From the NCBI GenBank assembly GCA_050014415.1, contig JBEKDJ010000353.1, positions 1 to 5,254 on the forward strand: a DNA stretch of 5,254 nucleotides. Reading direction: 5' to 3'. A program made the position numbers and the translations under genes. How positions within the stretch are numbered: position 1 is the first letter of the stretch; each line of letters begins with the position of its first letter. This DNA comes from JBEKDJ01 sp050014415 (GTDB taxonomy: Bacteria > Desulfobacterota > BSN033 > UBA1163). Positions 1 to 5,254 of this stretch are shown here, piece after piece. The notes below the pieces were generated by a model, which saw only the letters and a list, made by a program, of their open reading frames with translations, ran no database searches and was not told where the DNA came from.

Positions 1-692
1 TAAGGCAATGGGTCGACGGCTTTGTTATTCTTTCTGATTTCGAAGTGGAGATGAGGTCCTGTAGCCCTTCCTGTTTGGCCTACCTTTCCGATGATTTGCC
101 CCTTTTCCACCCATGCTCCCTCTTCTACCAGATTTGTCTGGTTATGAGCATAGACAGTGACAAACTCCTCAGAATGGCGAAGGATGATTAGGTTTCCGTA
201 TCCCTTTATCGTGTTATTGGAATAGACCACCCTCCCGGCATATGAAGCTTTAATGGGTGTTCCAAGTGGGGAAGCAATATCGATTCCCTGATGTCTCCTA
301 TCTTCTGACTCCTGAAATGAATCGACGATTTTCCCTTCTACTGCCCAGACAAAATCCAATTTCGTATGAGCGATCCTCGCTCTTTCATCTGGTTCAGCGA
401 CCACATCATCAATAATGATCTCAACCTTTAGGACCTTCTTCGCTCCGAGTATGAAAATCCGTTGGCCGGTCTGAATCTTGCTCTGATCGGTAATTCCATT
501 AACGGAAGCTACTTCTTTGATATCTACACCATAGGTTTTGCAGATGCGGTACAGGGTTTGGTGTCTCTCTGCCACATGATAAACCCCCTTCCTCTCTGGA
601 TGTGGAAATGGCTTTTCGAGGGAAACTCTGTGCTTCGCACATCCGCCGATGAGGAAAACAAAAGAGAGAAATGAAAACCATAAGATTTTTAT
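1..692 (-). CDS. LysM + M23-family peptidoglycan endopeptidase, outer-membrane lipoprotein (NlpD-like), 3' end cut by window edge
   Basis: The frame is open from 692 to the left edge: 230 whole codons plus a partial codon TA. Residues 1-18 form a lipoprotein signal peptide (Lys2, then a run of Leu/Phe/Ile/Val, lipobox I-G-G-C with Cys18). Ala at +2 predicts outer-membrane sorting. A LysM domain (about 36-82, including QTLYRICKTYGVDIKEV) should bind peptidoglycan. The M23 domain (about 105-230) keeps its zinc ligands: H134-x3-D138 in RRHQGIDIA and HLH at 214-216 in GPHLHFEI, plus YAH at 181-183, so it should be an active metallo-endopeptidase that cuts cross-links in the periplasm. The last visible residues, VDPLP, are where M23 domains normally end, so little is missing. 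The frame has no ATG, GTG or TTG between the upstream stop (714-716) and the signal peptide; ATA at 690-692 sits 7 nt after GGAG and gives a textbook signal peptide. The gene follows pcm, as nlpD does in E. coli, but E. coli NlpD has lost its zinc site. Family call is firm; the start is uncertain. Confidence 0.9.
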   Translation of the reverse strand, partial: MKILWFSFLSFVFLIGGCAKHRVSLEKPFPHPERKGVYHVAERHQTLYRICKTYGVDIKEVASVNGITDQSKIQTGQRIFILGAKKVLKVEIIIDDVVAEPDERARIAHTKLDFVWAVEGKIVDSFQESEDRRHQGIDIASPLGTPIKASYAGRVVYSNNTIKGYGNLIILRHSEEFVTVYAHNQTNLVEEGAWVEKGQIIGKVGQTGRATGPHLHFEIRKNNKAVDPLP

Positions 693-699
693 GGTTGGT

Positions 700-703
700 C
701 TCC
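700..703 (-). promoter_or_regulatory. Ribosome binding site that points to an ATA start for the M23 lipoprotein
   Basis: On the minus strand GGAG (within CGGAGA) lies 7 nt before ATA at 690-692. This is ideal Shine-Dalgarno spacing. No ATG, GTG or TTG exists in this frame in the usable interval, so the site supports ATA as the initiation codon, or a base change in a former ATG. Confidence 0.5.
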
Positions 704-741
704 GGTTGAGTGGCTAAGAAAGGATTCAACGAATCAAGGGC

Positions 742-786
742 GGAGAGTGGAAGGTGGGATGAAATTTCAACCACTTTCTACACTCC
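742..786. repeat. Imperfect inverted repeat (16-nt arms, 13-nt loop) among GAAAGTGG-type repeats
   Basis: Arms 742-757 and 771-786 pair with 13 Watson-Crick pairs, two G-T pairs and one A-A mismatch as read on the plus strand. On the minus strand, where the flanking genes are transcribed, the two G-T pairs become C-A mismatches, so the fold is weaker. The loop contains the palindrome GAAATTTC (761-768). CCACTTTC occurs at 771-778 and again at 785-792, and GAAAG words recur on the minus strand at spacings of about 7, 9 and 14 nt through 771-806. No T-run follows on the minus strand, so this does not look like an intrinsic terminator for pcm. Confidence 0.5.
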
Positions 787-806
787 ACTTTCAACTTTCC
801 CATCTT

Positions 807-1454
807 TCACTCTTCTTCCCAGCCATATCTTCCTATCAGTTTGACAAATCTGCAACCCCCCAAGTCCTCCTTCTTTATCCCTTCCCCGGTCTTGTTAATT
901 CGAAGCAGATCTTGGGAATATGGATCTCCAACCGGAACAGCCAATCTTCCCCCCGTGGCTAGTTGGTCAACGAGAGGCTGGGGCACTTCAGGGGCTCCTG
1001 CCGTAACGATGATCGCATCGAAGGGACTCTCTTCCGTCCAACCGGAAGTCCCGTCGGAGAACTTGATTTCAACATTTAAATACCCCAACTCATAGATCAG
1101 CTTCCTGGCCCTTATGGCGAGTGAACGAATCCTTTCAATGGAAAAAACCTTGGCAGCCAATTGTGCTAAGATCGCTGTCTGATATCCAGAACCTGTTCCG
1201 ATCTCCAGAACCTTTTCCCTCCCTTCTAATTTCAGTGCCTCGGTCATCAAGGCGACCATGAAAGGCTGGGAAATCGTCTGTTTCTCTCCAATGGGGAGAG
1301 GGTGATCACTGTAGGCTTGGCTCTGTAGGGCTTCCTCAACGAAAAGATGGCGCGGTACCTTTTTCATTGCAGCGATCACCCTGGAATCCTTGATTCCTCT
1401 ACCAATGATCTGCTCTTCTACCATCCTGAGCCTTGCCTTTGGAAAATCGATCAT
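807..1454 (-). CDS. pcm: Protein-L-isoaspartate O-methyltransferase
   Basis: This 215-residue protein, normal for the family, transfers a methyl group from S-adenosylmethionine to L-isoaspartyl residues of aged proteins. That starts their conversion back to normal aspartyl linkages in the cytoplasm. Visible landmarks, in order: the N-terminal helix with VPRHLFVEEAL (33-43); the family motif QTISQPFM (59-66), whose Ser lies in the active site; the SAM-binding motif I VLEIGTGSGYQT (82-93); an acidic post-I position in FSIER (104-108); SDGTSGW (133-139); and DAIIVTAGAPEVPQPL (146-161) followed by GGRLAVPVG (168-176). The ATG at 1452-1454 is preceded by GGGA with 8 nt spacing, a modest ribosome site. 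Met11 is a possible later start. The stop is TGA. The gene lies 278 nt after mutS and 114 nt before the M23 lipoprotein gene, with which it is probably co-transcribed. No surE, the usual pcm partner, is in the window. Confidence 0.96.
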   Translation of the reverse strand: MIDFPKARLRMVEEQIIGRGIKDSRVIAAMKKVPRHLFVEEALQSQAYSDHPLPIGEKQTISQPFMVALMTEALKLEGREKVLEIGTGSGYQTAILAQLAAKVFSIERIRSLAIRARKLIYELGYLNVEIKFSDGTSGWTEESPFDAIIVTAGAPEVPQPLVDQLATGGRLAVPVGDPYSQDLLRINKTGEGIKKEDLGGCRFVKLIGRYGWEEE

Positions 1455-1520
1455 TTTTTCGTTCCCGTAATCTAACGGCAGAGGGCAGAGTTTATATTGG
1501 CCAGCTTAAGTATTCAGACT

Positions 1521-1543
1521 GTCAGTACTTGACTTTGACATTT
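1521..1543. repeat. Possible fragment of a dispersed repeat (GTCAG...TTGAC.TTGACATTT)
   Basis: On the plus strand this stretch contains GTCAGTACTTGAC followed by TTTGACATTT, with TTGAC repeated at a 6-nt step (1529 and 1535). From memory it resembles a repeat seen in many deltaproteobacterial and metagenomic contigs near REP-associated transposase genes. I cannot check this without a search. It lies in the spacer between mutS and pcm, where no gene is visible. Confidence 0.3.
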
Positions 1544-1578
1544 ATCTATCATGGATTTTAGCAACTTCTCAGCCATTT

Positions 1579-1627
1579 GAAAATCCCCTTCTTCCTCCCT
1601 TCAATAAAGCGAGGAGATTGGGTTTTC
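1579..1627. repeat. Imperfect inverted repeat, possible REP/MITE-like remnant
   Basis: The left arm 1579-1597 (starts GAAAATCCCC, ends TTCCTC) pairs with the right arm 1611-1627 (starts GAGGAGATTG, ends GGGTTTTC) around a 13-nt loop. About 15 positions match, with small bulges. The word TTCCTCCCTT is present both at 1592-1601 and at 1625-1634, and CCCTT/AAGGG at 1630-1642 can form a further small hairpin. No T-run follows on either strand, so it is not a clear terminator. Its form fits the C-rich intergenic palindromes common in some Gram-negative genomes, but a single copy cannot prove mobility. Confidence 0.4.
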
Positions 1628-1732
1628 CTCCCTTAAAAAGGGGCGCCATTGCAGCGATTCTTTGTACGTCTTAGGGAATCGAAGCTTGTTTTTCATATAG
1701 CTAAGCCGATACGAAATCCGGACTCAGATCCG

Positions 1733-4330
1733 CTATTCTTCCTTTTCCGCTTTCGTCAGTTCGTCCAGAATATTGAGCGCCTCGAGAGGGGTCAGCTGGT
1801 CGACTCTAATCTTCTTCAACTTCGATCGGATGGGATCAGGCTTTGAGAAGAGGGAAGGCTGTAAGGGGGGCTGGGGCTTCGAGATCACTCTTTTCGTCAT
1901 TGCAATTTTCGGCATCCCCATGGCGTCCAATTCAGCGCTCTCCAGATTGGCGAGAACCTCCTTTGCTCGATCGATCACCTTCTGGGGGAGCCCTGCCAAC
2001 CGCGCCACTTGGATACCATAGCTTCTTGCCATTCCACCTTCCACAATCTTTCTGAGAAAGATGACCTCTCCGTTCCATTCCTTTACTGCCACGTTGTAAT
2101 TCTTGACCCTCTCCTTCGTAAGGGACAATTCGGTTAATTCGTGGTAGTGTGTGGCGAAAAGGGTTTTTGGCCTGAGGAAGGCATGATCGTGGAGATATTC
2201 AGCCACTGCCCAGGCGATGCTCAACCCGTCGAAAGTACTCGTTCCCCTTCCAATCTCATCCAAAACGACGAGACTCTTCGACGTGGCCTGATTTAGGATG
2301 CGAGCGGTCTCTGTCATCTCCACCATGAAGGTGCTCTGCCCCCTCATGATGTTATCCGATGCCCCAATGCGGGTAAAAATTCGGTCAACCACACCGATCT
2401 TGGCCTCACTCGCTGGAACAAAACATCCTATTTGGGCCATCAGAACGATGAGAGCCACTTGTCTTAAGTAGGTTGATTTACCCGCCATGTTCGGGCCGGT
2501 GATGATGAGGATTTGATGCTCCCTCGTATCCATTTGACTGTCGTTTGGGACAAACCTCTCTGATAGACCCATTCTCTCTAAGACAGGATGCCTCCCGTCA
2601 CGAATCACGATTTCATCTCCTTCGTTCACCAGGGGCTTGACATAACGATACCGGTCTGCAATCTCTGCCCAGGAAGCTAAGATATCAATGACCGCGATGG
2701 CCGAAGCCGTCTTTTGGAGCTTCGGAGTTTCATCGGAGACTTTTTTTCGAATATCCTCGAAGAGCCGATACTCCAATTGGCAGATGGCTTCTTCGGCGCC
2801 CAATACTTTCGATTCAAACTCCTTTAGTTCTGGCGTGATAAACCGTTCTGCATTGACAAGCGTCTGCTTCCTTATATAACGATCTGGCACGAGATGAAGA
2901 TTGGTTTTGGTCACTTCGATATAGTACCCAAATACCTGATTATACCGAACCTTTAATGAGGAAATCCCTGTCTCCTTCCTCTCCTTTACTTCCAACCGAA
3001 GGATCCATCCCTTTCCTTCCCGGCCAATGTCTCTTAATGCATCCAATTCCTTGTCATAGCTTGGCTTGATGATCCCTCCCTCTCGGACGGTCAGGGGTGG
3101 ATTCTCGACGATGGATGATTCCAGGAGTTGGCAGAGGTCATCGAAATTTTCTATCCCTGATGCGGACTCTCTTATCATGGGAGTAGCAAAGGACCCCAAA
3201 GCGTCCTTCAGAAGGGGTAAGTGTTGGATTGAGTTTTTCAATCCTACGAGATCCCGTGCATTTGCATGACCGAGGTAGATCCGGGAGGTCAATCTTTCAA
3301 TATCCTGAATCCCTTTCAAAGACTCCCTCAGTTGCTTTCTTTCGATCATCTTCTCCTTCAGCTCTGAGACCCCTTCCAAACGGCGCTCAATTTCTTCGAT
3401 GTCCATGAGAGGGTAATTCAGCCACTGTTTCAATTTCCGACTTCCCATCGGCGTGATCGTCTCATCTAGCACCCAGAAGAGAGACCCCTTCTTACCTTGT
3501 CCAAAGAGAGACTGGGTGAGCTCCAGGTTTTTTTTAGTAATCTCATCGATGACCATGAAATCCTGAACGTGGTAGAAAGAGACGGAGTGGATATGGTCGA
3601 GGGACGTCTTCTGATTCACCTCTGCATAGTGAAGGACCATTTCTGCTGCAAGTGCAGCCAATGGAGCCTGCAGGCGCATCGAATCTTCTTGAATCTTACT
3701 GAGCAATGGCAGGGAATTGAATTTCGAATCGTCCAGAAAGCTGATCAACTCATTTTCAAAGGCCCTTTTGAGCTTCTCAAAATAGGGATGTTCTTGAAAT
3801 CCCTTAAGTGACAAAATCTCTTTGGGTTCATTCCGAAGCGCTTCGTTAAGGAATGGTTCGAATCCCGAGACTTGGCAGGTCTTCAATTCGCTTGTTGAGA
3901 GATCCAAAAAGGAGAGTCCAAAGACTTCTCCTTCCGCACAGAACCCCATCAAGTAATTGTTCTCGCCAGTCCCAAGATGGATCGCATCCATCGCCAGGCC
4001 TGGGGTAAAGACTCGAACCACCTCTCTCCTGACAATTCCTTTCGCGATCTTCGGATCTTCCACCTGGTCGCAGAGGGCAACCTTAAATCCTTTCTGTAGT
4101 AGTTTGGCGATGTAAGTCTCAGCCGTAAAATAGGGAACCCCACACAGAGGCACACTATCCTTCTGGCCTTTATTCCTCGATGTAAGAGCGATGTCCAGTT
4201 CTCTTGAGGCGACCTGGGCATCTTCGAAGAACATCTCGAAGAAGTCCCCCAGCCGGAAGAAAAGAAGGGAATCCGGATATTGACTCTTGATCTCGAGATA
4301 CTGCTTGATCATCGGAGTGATGGGTTTCAT
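1733..4330 (-). CDS. mutS: DNA mismatch repair ATPase MutS
   Basis: MutS binds mismatches and small loops in DNA as a clamp and recruits MutL. The 865-residue product has the full MutS1 architecture. The mismatch-binding domain (about 1-115) has the Phe-x-Glu motif F30-F31-E32 in GDFFEMFFEDA. The connector, lever and clamp regions follow (about 120-560), including PPLTVREGGIIKPSYD and FGYYIEVTK. The ATPase domain (about 565-800) carries Walker A GPNMAGKST (612-620), the TFMVEMTETARIL signature (667-679), Walker B LVVLDEIGRGTSTFDG (687-702) and ATHYHELTE (726-734). Near the C terminus QPSLF (824-828) matches a beta-clamp-binding motif, and LTPLEALNILDEL fits the usual dimerisation tail. I place the start at ATG 4328-4330: GGGA lies 6 nt upstream, whereas ATG 4334-4336 abuts GGGA and TTG 4340-4342 has no ribosome site. 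E. coli has Tyr where this protein has Phe31. The gene has its own promoter candidate and is intact. Confidence 0.98.
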   Translation of the reverse strand: MKPITPMIKQYLEIKSQYPDSLLFFRLGDFFEMFFEDAQVASRELDIALTSRNKGQKDSVPLCGVPYFTAETYIAKLLQKGFKVALCDQVEDPKIAKGIVRREVVRVFTPGLAMDAIHLGTGENNYLMGFCAEGEVFGLSFLDLSTSELKTCQVSGFEPFLNEALRNEPKEILSLKGFQEHPYFEKLKRAFENELISFLDDSKFNSLPLLSKIQEDSMRLQAPLAALAAEMVLHYAEVNQKTSLDHIHSVSFYHVQDFMVIDEITKKNLELTQSLFGQGKKGSLFWVLDETITPMGSRKLKQWLNYPLMDIEEIERRLEGVSELKEKMIERKQLRESLKGIQDIERLTSRIYLGHANARDLVGLKNSIQHLPLLKDALGSFATPMIRESASGIENFDDLCQLLESSIVENPPLTVREGGIIKPSYDKELDALRDIGREGKGWILRLEVKERKETGISSLKVRYNQVFGYYIEVTKTNLHLVPDRYIRKQTLVNAERFITPELKEFESKVLGAEEAICQLEYRLFEDIRKKVSDETPKLQKTASAIAVIDILASWAEIADRYRYVKPLVNEGDEIVIRDGRHPVLERMGLSERFVPNDSQMDTREHQILIITGPNMAGKSTYLRQVALIVLMAQIGCFVPASEAKIGVVDRIFTRIGASDNIMRGQSTFMVEMTETARILNQATSKSLVVLDEIGRGTSTFDGLSIAWAVAEYLHDHAFLRPKTLFATHYHELTELSLTKERVKNYNVAVKEWNGEVIFLRKIVEGGMARSYGIQVARLAGLPQKVIDRAKEVLANLESAELDAMGMPKIAMTKRVISKPQPPLQPSLFSKPDPIRSKLKKIRVDQLTPLEALNILDELTKAEKEE

Positions 4331-4336
4331 CTGCAT

Positions 4337-4340
4337 TCCC
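4337..4340 (-). promoter_or_regulatory. Ribosome binding site fixing the mutS start at 4330
   Basis: GGGA on the minus strand ends 6 nt before ATG 4328-4330. It is too close to the in-frame ATG at 4334-4336 and overlaps the in-frame TTG at 4340-4342. The third ATG/TTG candidate in the series is therefore the best start, giving MKPITPMIKQYLE, which matches the usual MutS N terminus. Confidence 0.6.
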
Positions 4341-4375
4341 AAAAGAGGAGCGGGAGGGTCTGTCCGTCAGAAAAT

Positions 4376-4404
4376 AATCTAACAGAATCTTCTCAGGTTG
4401 TAAA
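4376..4404 (-). promoter_or_regulatory. Candidate sigma-70 type promoter for mutS
   Basis: On the minus strand TTTACA (4404-4399, five of six matches to the -35 consensus) is followed after exactly 17 nt by TAGATT (4381-4376, four of six matches to the -10 consensus). Transcription would begin near 4369, leaving a leader of about 40 nt before the mutS ATG. It is the best-scoring pair I found in this spacer by eye, and it suggests that mutS does not depend on argC transcription. Confidence 0.45.
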
Positions 4405-4474
4405 ATGGAAAACCCTGACGTGAAAGACCGGAGTATGCAGTTTGGAGTTCAGAACGAAGAATCGAGACTAGCGA

Positions 4475-4488
4475 GTCATGGGTCATGG
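4475..4488. repeat. 7-bp tandem duplication (GTCATGG x2)
   Basis: GTCATGG occurs twice without a gap on the plus strand. Related words (GAGTCATG, GGATTGTG) flank it. It is short, but it echoes the 7-nt spacing of the GAAAG words in the pcm-M23 spacer. Confidence 0.4.
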
Positions 4489-4521
4489 ATTGTGAAGTAT
4501 AAGTCAGCAGACAGAAGGTCA

Positions 4522-4560
4522 AGGACAAGGTTGTGGTCGAGAAGACCTCAACCCTATCCT
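4522..4560 (-). repeat. Strong stem-loop (17-position stem, 5-nt loop) between argC and mutS
   Basis: As minus-strand RNA, arms 4560-4544 and 4538-4522 pair around the loop UUCUC (4543-4539). There are 14 Watson-Crick pairs, two G-U wobbles and one A-A mismatch. The core is GGUUG-A-GGUC against GACC-A-CAACC. The two wobbles pair only in minus-strand RNA and would be C-A mismatches in plus-strand RNA, so the structure is better formed in the direction in which the genes are transcribed. No U-run follows the 3' arm, so it is not a classical intrinsic terminator. It lies 80 nt after argC and about 120 nt upstream of the mutS promoter candidate. It could stabilise or process the argC transcript, or be a dispersed palindromic repeat. 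Confidence 0.6.
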
Positions 4561-4596
4561 CAGTCTTAACCTGCTTTTAGGTCGCTTACGCTATTA

Positions 4597-4621
4597 CGTA
4601 TGCACCCCTGCGTTACATACG
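4597..4621. repeat. Short inverted repeat just after argC
   Basis: CGTATG (4597-4602) and CATACG (4616-4621) form a perfect 6-bp stem with a 13-nt loop, starting 18 nt after the argC stop. TTACG or ATACG words recur around it (4586, 4594, 4617, 4626). There is no T-run, so a terminator role is doubtful. It may be part of an intergenic repeat. Confidence 0.4.
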
Positions 4622-4639
4622 CTCTTTACGGTTCTGGAT

Positions 4640-5254
4640 TTACGGCGACAGCGGTAGGATATCGAGTCCCATGGTTTCAGGATATCCCAGCATAATATTC
4701 ATGTTTTGAACGGCTTCGCCCGAAGCCCCTTTCACCAGGTTGTCAATGGCCGTGACGATAGCAGCCCGGCCATCCCCCTCATTTACTTTGATTCCGATGT
4801 CACAGTAATTGGAACCTCGGACATCTTTCGTATTCGGGAATTTACCGTTTGGGCAAATTCGAACAAAGGGCTCTTTTTGATAATGCTCTTGGAAGATGTT
4901 CAGAACCTCCTCTGTTTTCCATTTCTTTGTGAGGACAAGATAGATGGTTGTTAAAATCCCTCGATCCATGGGAATGAGATGAGGGACAAAGCTCACCGCC
5001 ACCTTTTTCTGGGCCATTTCACTCAGCTCTTGCTCGATCTCCGGAAGGTGTCTGTGCTCAAATACCTTATAGGCCTTGACCCCTTCATTGACCTCACAAA
5101 AAAGCGACTCCAAAACAGCATCTCTCCCTGCGCCACTGACCCCAGATTTGGAATCAATCACAATGTTCTCCAAGGAAACCATCCCTCTCTTGACTAAAGG
5201 GATGACGCCGATCAATGCTCCAGTAGGATAGCACCCAGGGTTCCCAACGATCTT
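4640..5254 (-). CDS. argC: N-acetyl-gamma-glutamyl-phosphate reductase, C-terminal 204 residues
   Basis: ArgC catalyses the NADPH-dependent reduction of N-acetylglutamyl phosphate to N-acetylglutamate semialdehyde, the third step of arginine (ornithine) synthesis in the cytoplasm. The frame is open from the right edge to TAA at 4640-4642, so the N-terminal NADP-binding half lies outside the window; the full protein is usually about 340-350 residues. The visible part begins with KIVGNPGCYPTGAL, which holds the catalytic Cys (residue 8 of the fragment). Then come SGVSGAGR (37-44), HRHLPEIEQ (67-75, with the conserved His pair), VPHLIPMDRGILTT (90-103) and GKFPNTKDVRGSNYCDIG (137-154). The C terminus, NMNIMLGYPETMGLDILPLSP, is typical of the long (type 1) ArgC. 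All expected motifs of this half are present with no frameshift. The next gene, mutS, starts 309 nt downstream and is functionally unrelated. Confidence 0.97.
   Translation of the reverse strand, partial: KIVGNPGCYPTGALIGVIPLVKRGMVSLENIVIDSKSGVSGAGRDAVLESLFCEVNEGVKAYKVFEHRHLPEIEQELSEMAQKKVAVSFVPHLIPMDRGILTTIYLVLTKKWKTEEVLNIFQEHYQKEPFVRICPNGKFPNTKDVRGSNYCDIGIKVNEGDGRAAIVTAIDNLVKGASGEAVQNMNIMLGYPETMGLDILPLSP

Larger units (their letters stand above)
4331..4639. other. argC-mutS intergenic region, no gene seen
   Basis: This 309-nt spacer holds no convincing open frame on either strand. Reading from argC toward mutS it contains a small inverted repeat (4597-4621), a strong hairpin (4522-4560), a low-complexity stretch with a 7-bp tandem duplication (4475-4488), and the mutS promoter candidate with its leader (4331-4404). 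No intrinsic terminator with a T-run is visible after argC. Confidence 0.6.

Noticed and set aside
499..774. Minus-strand ATG-start frame of 91 codons overlapping the M23 gene start
   Set aside because: It runs out of phase with the LysM/M23 coding frame and stops inside the LysM region. Its sequence (Arg/Pro/Cys-rich) shows no domain, while the other frame gives a perfect lipoprotein signal. A frameshift is less simple than an ATA start.
1529..1560. Plus-strand TTGACT/TTGACA as a -35 box
   Set aside because: No acceptable -10 lies at 16-18 nt and no plus-strand gene follows. The words are better explained by the suspected repeat.
1455..1732. Remnant of surE between mutS and pcm
   Set aside because: No SurE-like coding trace (such as the N-terminal NDDG motif) is visible in any frame, and the spacer is too short and repeat-rich.
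1680..1732. Intrinsic terminator after mutS (CGGA...TCCG stem)
   Set aside because: The stem is only about 4 bp and no T-run follows on the minus strand.
3497..3811. 104-codon plus-strand frame inside mutS
   Set aside because: It lies antisense to a well-conserved part of mutS and has no recognisable domain or ribosome site. The other plus-strand frames at 462, 747, 841, 1649, 1773, 1843, 2688, 3066, 4706 and 4979 are shadows of the same kind.
3949..4221. 90-codon minus-strand frame inside mutS
   Set aside because: It is out of frame with mutS, and the mutS frame across this stretch carries clear conserved N-terminal domain sequence.
4331..4342. TTG start extending MutS by four residues
   Set aside because: No ribosome site precedes it. 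GGGA is correctly placed only for ATG 4328-4330, and MutS proteins normally begin close to that point.
1..5254. CRISPR array, tRNA/rRNA genes, insertion sequence or phage genes
   Set aside because: No regularly spaced repeats, cloverleaf-like or rRNA sequence, transposase or integrase motif was seen in any frame.

Overview
The window carries four genes, all on the minus strand. In transcription order (high to low coordinates) they are: the C-terminal part of argC (arginine biosynthesis, cut by the right edge), mutS (complete), pcm (complete), and a LysM plus M23 zinc-peptidase lipoprotein whose last codons are cut by the left edge. No plus-strand gene is supported; every plus-strand reading frame lies antisense to these genes or in a spacer.

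The organism is a bacterium, most likely Gram-negative with an outer membrane. The evidence is a lipoprotein signal with Ala after the lipidated Cys, and a pcm/NlpD-like pair near mutS that recalls the surE-pcm-nlpD-rpoS...mutS neighbourhood of proteobacteria. Base composition is moderate, and the spacers are rich in hairpins and short-period repeats. From family resemblance I would guess Desulfobacterota (former Deltaproteobacteria) or a relative. That is an inference, not something a marker in the window proves.

Layout: 1-692, M23 lipoprotein; 693-806, spacer with degenerate GAAAGTGG repeats and an imperfect hairpin; 807-1454, pcm; 1455-1732, spacer with an imperfect inverted repeat and a motif resembling a dispersed repeat; 1733-4330, mutS; 4331-4639, spacer holding a good mutS promoter candidate, a strong 39-nt hairpin, a 7-bp tandem duplication and a second small inverted repeat; 4640-5254, argC fragment. 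The genes do not form one pathway. MutS (DNA mismatch repair) and Pcm (repair of isoaspartyl damage in proteins) are both repair functions, the M23 protein is a cell-envelope factor, and argC is biosynthetic. pcm and the M23 gene are probably co-transcribed (114-nt gap). mutS appears to have its own promoter.

I see no previously undescribed multi-gene system here. The points that most deserve a second look are the M23 gene, whose only well-placed start codon is ATA, and the structured or repeated sequences in the three spacers.
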